A stretch of 36,290 bases of DNA from the NCBI GenBank assembly GCA_026386955.1, contig JAPLMQ010000248.1, positions 1 to 36,290 of the forward strand, given 5' to 3'. A model generated the notes under the pieces. That model ran no database searches. It had not been told where the DNA came from and worked only from the letters and a program-made list of their open reading frames with translations. Below are positions 32,845 to 36,290 of this stretch, piece after piece. The translations under genes and the position numbers were made by a program. The stretch comes from Planctomycetota bacterium (GTDB lineage Bacteria > Planctomycetota > Phycisphaerae > Phycisphaerales > Phycisphaeraceae). The stretch's first letter is position 1, and every line of letters starts with the position of its first letter.

Positions 32845-34822
32845 ATGTCGGACTCGAACCCCAACGATGAAAACCGCCCCGATCGCTCCGGCCGGCCCAA
32901 CGGCGGCCGCGGCGGCGCCAAGACTCCCCAGACCTTCGTCCCCCGCGGCGGGATGCTCTGGCTCCTCCTGCTCGTCCTGGGCCTGCTCGTCTTCCTGGTC
33001 CTCCAGAACGCGCAGAACCAGTTCTCCGACATCACGCCCCAGGAGTTCATCTCCTGGGCCCAGCAGAAGGCATTCGTGCCCGACACGATCGTCGTCGAAG
33101 ACGAGCGCATGACCGGCACGCTCAACCCGGGCACGCCCGGGCGCTCCGTCGCCAAGCCCGGCCCCGACCGCGTCAAGGCGGGCATCAGCCGCGACACCAA
33201 GCCGATGTACGCCTACGACCTGAAGCAGGCGGGCGTGGCCTACCACGAACTGACCAACAACCCGCACTTCCTGACCTACTTCATCCCCTGGATCCCCCCG
33301 ATCCTGCTCGCGATGGTGGTCTACTTCCTGATCTTCCGCGGCATCCGCAGCGCGGGCGGCGGGGCGGGCATGCTGGGCAACTTCGGCAAGTCGCGCCACC
33401 GCGTGACCAACAAAGAGCACTCCAACATCACGCTCAACGACGTCGCCGGCATCGACGAGGCCAAGGAGGAGGTCGCCGAGATCGTCGACTTCCTCAAGAA
33501 CCCCAAGCGCTTCCAGCGCCTCGGCGGGCGCGTCCCGCGCGGCGTGCTGCTCATCGGCGACCCCGGCTGCGGCAAGACGCTGCTCGCCAAGGCCGTCGCC
33601 GGCGAGGCCGACGTGCCCTTCTTCTCCATCTCCGGCTCCGACTTCGTCGAGATGTTCGTCGGCGATCATCTTCCTCGACGAGATCGACGCCGTCGGCCGC
33701 CGCCGCAACAGCGGCTCGTTCACCGGCGGGCACGACGAGCGCGAGCAGACCCTCAACGCCATCCTCGTCGAGATGGACGGATTCGAGACCAACGACCAGG
33801 TCATCGTCATGGCGGCGACCAACCGCGCCGACGTGCTCGACCCCGCCCTGACCCGCCCGGGCCGGTTCGACCGCCAGATCCAGGTCCCGCTGCCCGACAT
33901 GCGCGGGCGGCTGGAGATCCTCAAGATCCACGCCCGGCGGATCAAGATCAGCCCCGAGGTCGACCTCGCCAAGCTCGCCCGCGGCACCCCGATGTTCTCC
34001 GGCGCCGACCTCTCCGCCATCATCAACGAGGCCGCGATCGCCGCGACCCGCGCCGGCAAGGACTTCGTCGAGCAGGCCGACCTCGAGGAGGCCCGCGACA
34101 AGGTCCGCTTCGGGCGCTCCTACAAGAGCCGCCGGATCGAGGAGAAGGAGCGCATCGGCACCGCCTACCACGAGGCCGGCCACGCCGTCGTGCAGTTGCT
34201 CGTCAAGGACGCCGACCCGCTCCACAAGGTGACGATCATCCCCCGCGGCCGCTCGCTTGGCGCGACCTTCAGCCTGCCCGAGAACGACCGCGTGGGCTAC
34301 GGCAAGCGGTACCTGCAGGCGACGATGCGCGTCCTCTGCGCGGGGCGCATCGCCGAGCTGCGCAAGACCGACGACGTGACCTCCGGCGCCGCGATGGACA
34401 TCCACATGGCGACCCGCTTCGCCCGGCACATGGTGATCGAGTGGGGCATGTCGCAGAAGCTTGGCTTCGTCGACTACTCGCCGACCGCCTCCGCCGACGC
34501 CCCGCCCGAGCGGATCTACTCCGACGACACCGCCCACATCATCGACGACGAGATCCGCCGCCTCACCGACGAGGCCTACGCCGAGACGCAGAAGCTCGTC
34601 GACGACAACTGGGACAAGATCGAGGCCCTGGCCGAGGCGCTGCTGCGCTACGAGAGCCTCAACCGCGAGGAGATCGACCGGATCATGAAGGGCGAAGTGC
34701 TCGCCAAGCCGACCGTGGGCGACCTGCTCAAGGCCGAGCAGAAGAAGGCCCCGCCCAAGTCCCCGCCGAGCAACGACCCCGTGGTGGGGGACAGCCCCGG
34801 CGCGATGCCGTCGCCGGCGTAA
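32845..34822 (+). pseudogene. ftsH: ATP-dependent zinc metalloprotease FtsH, frame broken by a 56-nt loss
   Basis: FtsH is a membrane-bound AAA+ protease. The N-terminal part (frame from ATG 32845) has two membrane helices, Walker A GDPGCGKT (residues 238-245) and the pore loop EMFVG. At 33663 the frame breaks: the next FtsH residues IIFLDEID, in another frame, begin at 33665. By family alignment about 19 residues (56 nt: V-G-A-S-R-V-R-D... to ...A-P-C) are missing between them. The rest is intact in the second frame: the arginine-finger region, HEAGH (from 34169) and a proper stop at 34822. The first frame, if read on, goes nonsensically to 34896. Either a real lesion or an assembly error; both halves keep normal composition, so any loss is recent. 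Confidence 0.85.
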
Positions 34823-34858
34823 GACGGCCTTGCTCGACTCGGAATTCCTGGAACCAAC

Positions 34859-34894
34859 AGTCGGCCTCTCCTTTGGGGGAGGTCGACTTTTTTT
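34859..34894 (+). terminator. Terminator of ftsH
   Basis: The stem AGTCGGCCTCTCC pairs with GGGAGGTCGACT (G-U pairs and a bulge) and is followed by seven T residues. It lies about 36 nt after the ftsH stop. Confidence 0.7.
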
Positions 34895-34899
34895 GACGC

Positions 34900-34929
34900 A
34901 AGGATGGACAGCTTAAGCTGTCCATCCTT
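34900..34929. repeat. Perfect 30-bp palindrome
   Basis: AAGGATGGACAGCTT is followed directly by its exact reverse complement, with no loop. It lies between the ftsH terminator and the promoter region of the next gene. It could be a dimeric regulator site or a residue of a mobile element. Confidence 0.75.
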
Positions 34930-34943
34930 CACGGCCCTCGTGG

Positions 34944-34949
34944 TATCCT
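34944..34949 (+). promoter_or_regulatory. Possible -10 of the third PhyH gene
   Basis: TATCCT lies 44 nt before ATG 34994 and 14 nt after the perfect palindrome. No clear -35 was found; its place would be taken by the palindrome, which could let a bound protein block this promoter. Confidence 0.3.
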
Positions 34950-34993
34950 CTCCGCCCCGCAGAATCCGTTGCCCACCCCCCGGAAAACCCGCG

Positions 34994-35827
34994 ATGTACG
35001 TCACCCAGCCCCACCAGAAACTCACCGACGAGCACTTCGCCCAGCTCCTCGAGGACGGCTACCTCATCATCCCCCGCTACATCCGCGGCGAGGAGCTGCG
35101 CGAGCTCCAAATCGCCCAGCGCCGCGTCCTCAAGCCCTGGGACGAGATCAAGCACAGCCCGCCGGCCGGCAACTCCTTCTTCGCCTGCTATCCGCCGCCC
35201 GACGCCCGCATGGCCCGGCTCTACCTCCACCCCGAGCTGATCGCCTTCGGCCAGCGCTTCCTCAAGTCGCCCAACCTGCTCGCCCGCGTCGGCTGCATGC
35301 TCGCCCGCTACCCCGGATTCGTCGCCGGCGACACCGGCCACTTCGACAACGGCAACAACTCGCTCCTGCCCATCACCGAGTCCGACCGCGAGTACGGCCA
35401 GTTCGGCTGCTGGATCCACCTCGAGGAGGTGAAGGAGGGGCAGGCGCCGCTGCTGCTCGTGAAGCGCAAGGACGGCAAGGACCTCAAGAAGGCCCAGCCG
35501 CTCATTTGCCCCGAGGGGACGATCTGCCTGTTCAACAACTACTGCTGGCACGCCGCGAGCGACTTCACCGCCGCGGAGGGGCAGCGGTTCACCTGGGGCT
35601 TCGGCCTCGGGCGGGCCGACCACCACTGGGAGGGCTTCAAGCACTACACCGACCTGGGCGGCGTCAAGCCGTTCCAGGAGGCGGTGTCGGCCATGGACGC
35701 CCGCGAGCGCACGCTCTTCCGCTTCCCGCCGCCGGGGCATGCGTACTACACCAAGCAGACGCTCGCCGCGCTGGAGAAACAGTACCCGGGGTGGAACGCG
35801 AAGGGGGAGTACGCGTCGGTGGATTGA
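34994..35827 (+). CDS. Phytanoyl-CoA dioxygenase (PhyH) family protein, copy 3
   Basis: The 277-residue predicted Fe(II)/2-oxoglutarate oxygenase has ligands His116-x-Asp118 (GHFDNGNNSLLP) and His186 (CWHAAS), with Arg198 as a candidate for binding the co-substrate carboxylate. Apart from this motif set and a shared ExDGYLxxxR opening near residue 20, it is little like the two tandem copies at 6409-8346, so it is a separate subfamily. ATG 34994 is preferred; the frame is open upstream, but that extension reads through the palindrome. The substrate is unknown. A strong terminator follows, so the gene is monocistronic. Confidence 0.82.
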   Translation: MYVTQPHQKLTDEHFAQLLEDGYLIIPRYIRGEELRELQIAQRRVLKPWDEIKHSPPAGNSFFACYPPPDARMARLYLHPELIAFGQRFLKSPNLLARVGCMLARYPGFVAGDTGHFDNGNNSLLPITESDREYGQFGCWIHLEEVKEGQAPLLLVKRKDGKDLKKAQPLICPEGTICLFNNYCWHAASDFTAAEGQRFTWGFGLGRADHHWEGFKHYTDLGGVKPFQEAVSAMDARERTLFRFPPPGHAYYTKQTLAALEKQYPGWNAKGEYASVD

Positions 35828-35877
35828 CGCAGATTCGCGCCGCGATCAAGACGCACATTCGAGACGACACAAAACCC

Positions 35878-35910
35878 AAAGCCCAGGCACTGCGTGCCTG
35901 GGCTTTTTTT
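35878..35910 (+). terminator. Terminator of the third PhyH gene
   Basis: A perfect 13-bp stem (AAAGCCCAGGCAC with GTGCCTGGGCTTT) around a TGC loop is followed by seven T residues. Its CCCAGGCAC/GTGCCTGGG core equals that of the korB-pilT terminator. Confidence 0.85.
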
Positions 35911-35995
35911 CAGGTGAAATGAGACGTCGAAACTCGACCTTGTACGGGTTCCACCTGATTCCCGCGCCATGGCCATGGTGGAGCTCGCGGGCTTT

Positions 35996-36231
35996 CTCCC
36001 ATCAGGGGCAGCCTGATCAGAGACGGGGACTGTGTCCCCGAAGACGGAGCGAGGCGGTACTCCGCCGCGCGACGTGCGGGCGTCGTTGACGCCTTCAAGA
36101 GCAGATGAGGCGCTCGCCAAAGGTTTTGGTGGCGCAGGCCCCGCGCGAGACCACGGGGTTGATGGTGGCCCGCGATTCGCGCGGGCGGAGTACCGCCTGC
36201 GCCCGGCCTTCGGACACACAGGGTCCGTCTG
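35996..36231. repeat. Family B repeat, MITE-like, copy 2
   Basis: The left tip is CTGATCAGAGACGGGG (from 36013) and the right tip is TCGGACACACAGGGTCCGTC, imperfect inverted repeats of each other. The inner arms carry GGCGGTACTCCGCC on the left and GGCGGAGTACCGCC on the right. The left flank CATCAGGGGCAGCCTGAT is the inverted form of the flank to the right of copy 1, so the two copies lie in opposite orientation relative to that flank. No transposase or coding frame is inside. Confidence 0.8.
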
Positions 36232-36290
36232 GCTTTGTGGCGATCCCTGAAACCCGACGGCAAACTCGAATGATCCGTTGGCCTCGTCTT

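Larger units (their letters stand above)
35828..36290. other. Non-coding end of window: terminator, MITE-like repeat, remainder
   Basis: No credible gene lies here. The stretch holds the terminator at 35878 and the repeat at 35996-36231. Nothing recognisable lies in 35911-35995 or in the last 59 nt. Confidence 0.6.

Noticed and set aside
33640..33700. Programmed ribosomal frameshift in ftsH
   Set aside because: No slippery heptamer is visible, and a shift could not restore the roughly 19 conserved residues that are absent.

Overview
The window is high-GC DNA from a bacterium with two membranes. LptE-like and BamD-like proteins, an OmpL-like (BBP2) beta-barrel porin and several signal peptides or lipoboxes show the outer membrane. 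The mix of phytanoyl-CoA-dioxygenase-family oxygenases, BBP2 porin, membrane-TPR proteins, ferredoxin-dependent 2-oxoacid oxidoreductase and dispersed palindromic repeats best fits Planctomycetota, probably Phycisphaerae. That taxonomic call is inference from gene content, not from a marker search.

Layout. 1-2509: two divergent membrane-plus-TPR proteins, the left one cut by the window edge. 2557-5559: lipA, argB, argF. 5639-6118: small unknown gene. 6132-7416: two inverted-repeat elements that bracket the second of two tandem minus-strand PhyH-family dioxygenase genes (8346 down to 6409). 8515-10169: a threonylcarbamoyl-AMP synthase fused to a YwlE-like phosphatase, overlapping rpiB by 4 bp. 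10306-10878: exported thioredoxin-like protein. 11056-13367: two minus-strand genes of unknown function, one a large membrane protein. 13512-17528: sugar isomerase-like protein, a BtuF/BtuC-type importer pair without its ATPase, and pyrF. 17777-19042: porin (minus) with two tandem terminators. 19484-21668: conserved small protein and trpE. 21683-22787: MITE-like repeat, solitary fliN and an NfeD-like protein. 22954-26019: korA-korB. 26125-29815: pilT, pilB and a free-standing MshEN-domain gene (minus). 30028-32549: lipoprotein (minus), then the coupled bamD-like/lptE pair. 32845-34822: an ftsH gene broken by an apparent 56-nt loss. 34994-35827: a third PhyH-family gene, followed by a terminator and a second MITE-like copy.

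How the genes relate. Most are housekeeping or biosynthetic genes in short, independently promoted units (lipoate, arginine, pyrimidine, tryptophan, t6A, 2-oxoglutarate oxidation, type IV pilus motors, envelope assembly). Several starts lie only 6-10 nt after a good -10 hexamer, which suggests leaderless transcripts are common here. No phage, CRISPR, tRNA or rRNA was seen. The most unusual items are the Sua5-YwlE fusion, the stand-alone MshEN gene, the ftsH lesion and three copies of a MITE-like family plus a second inverted-repeat family. I did not find a convincing new defence or biosynthetic system.
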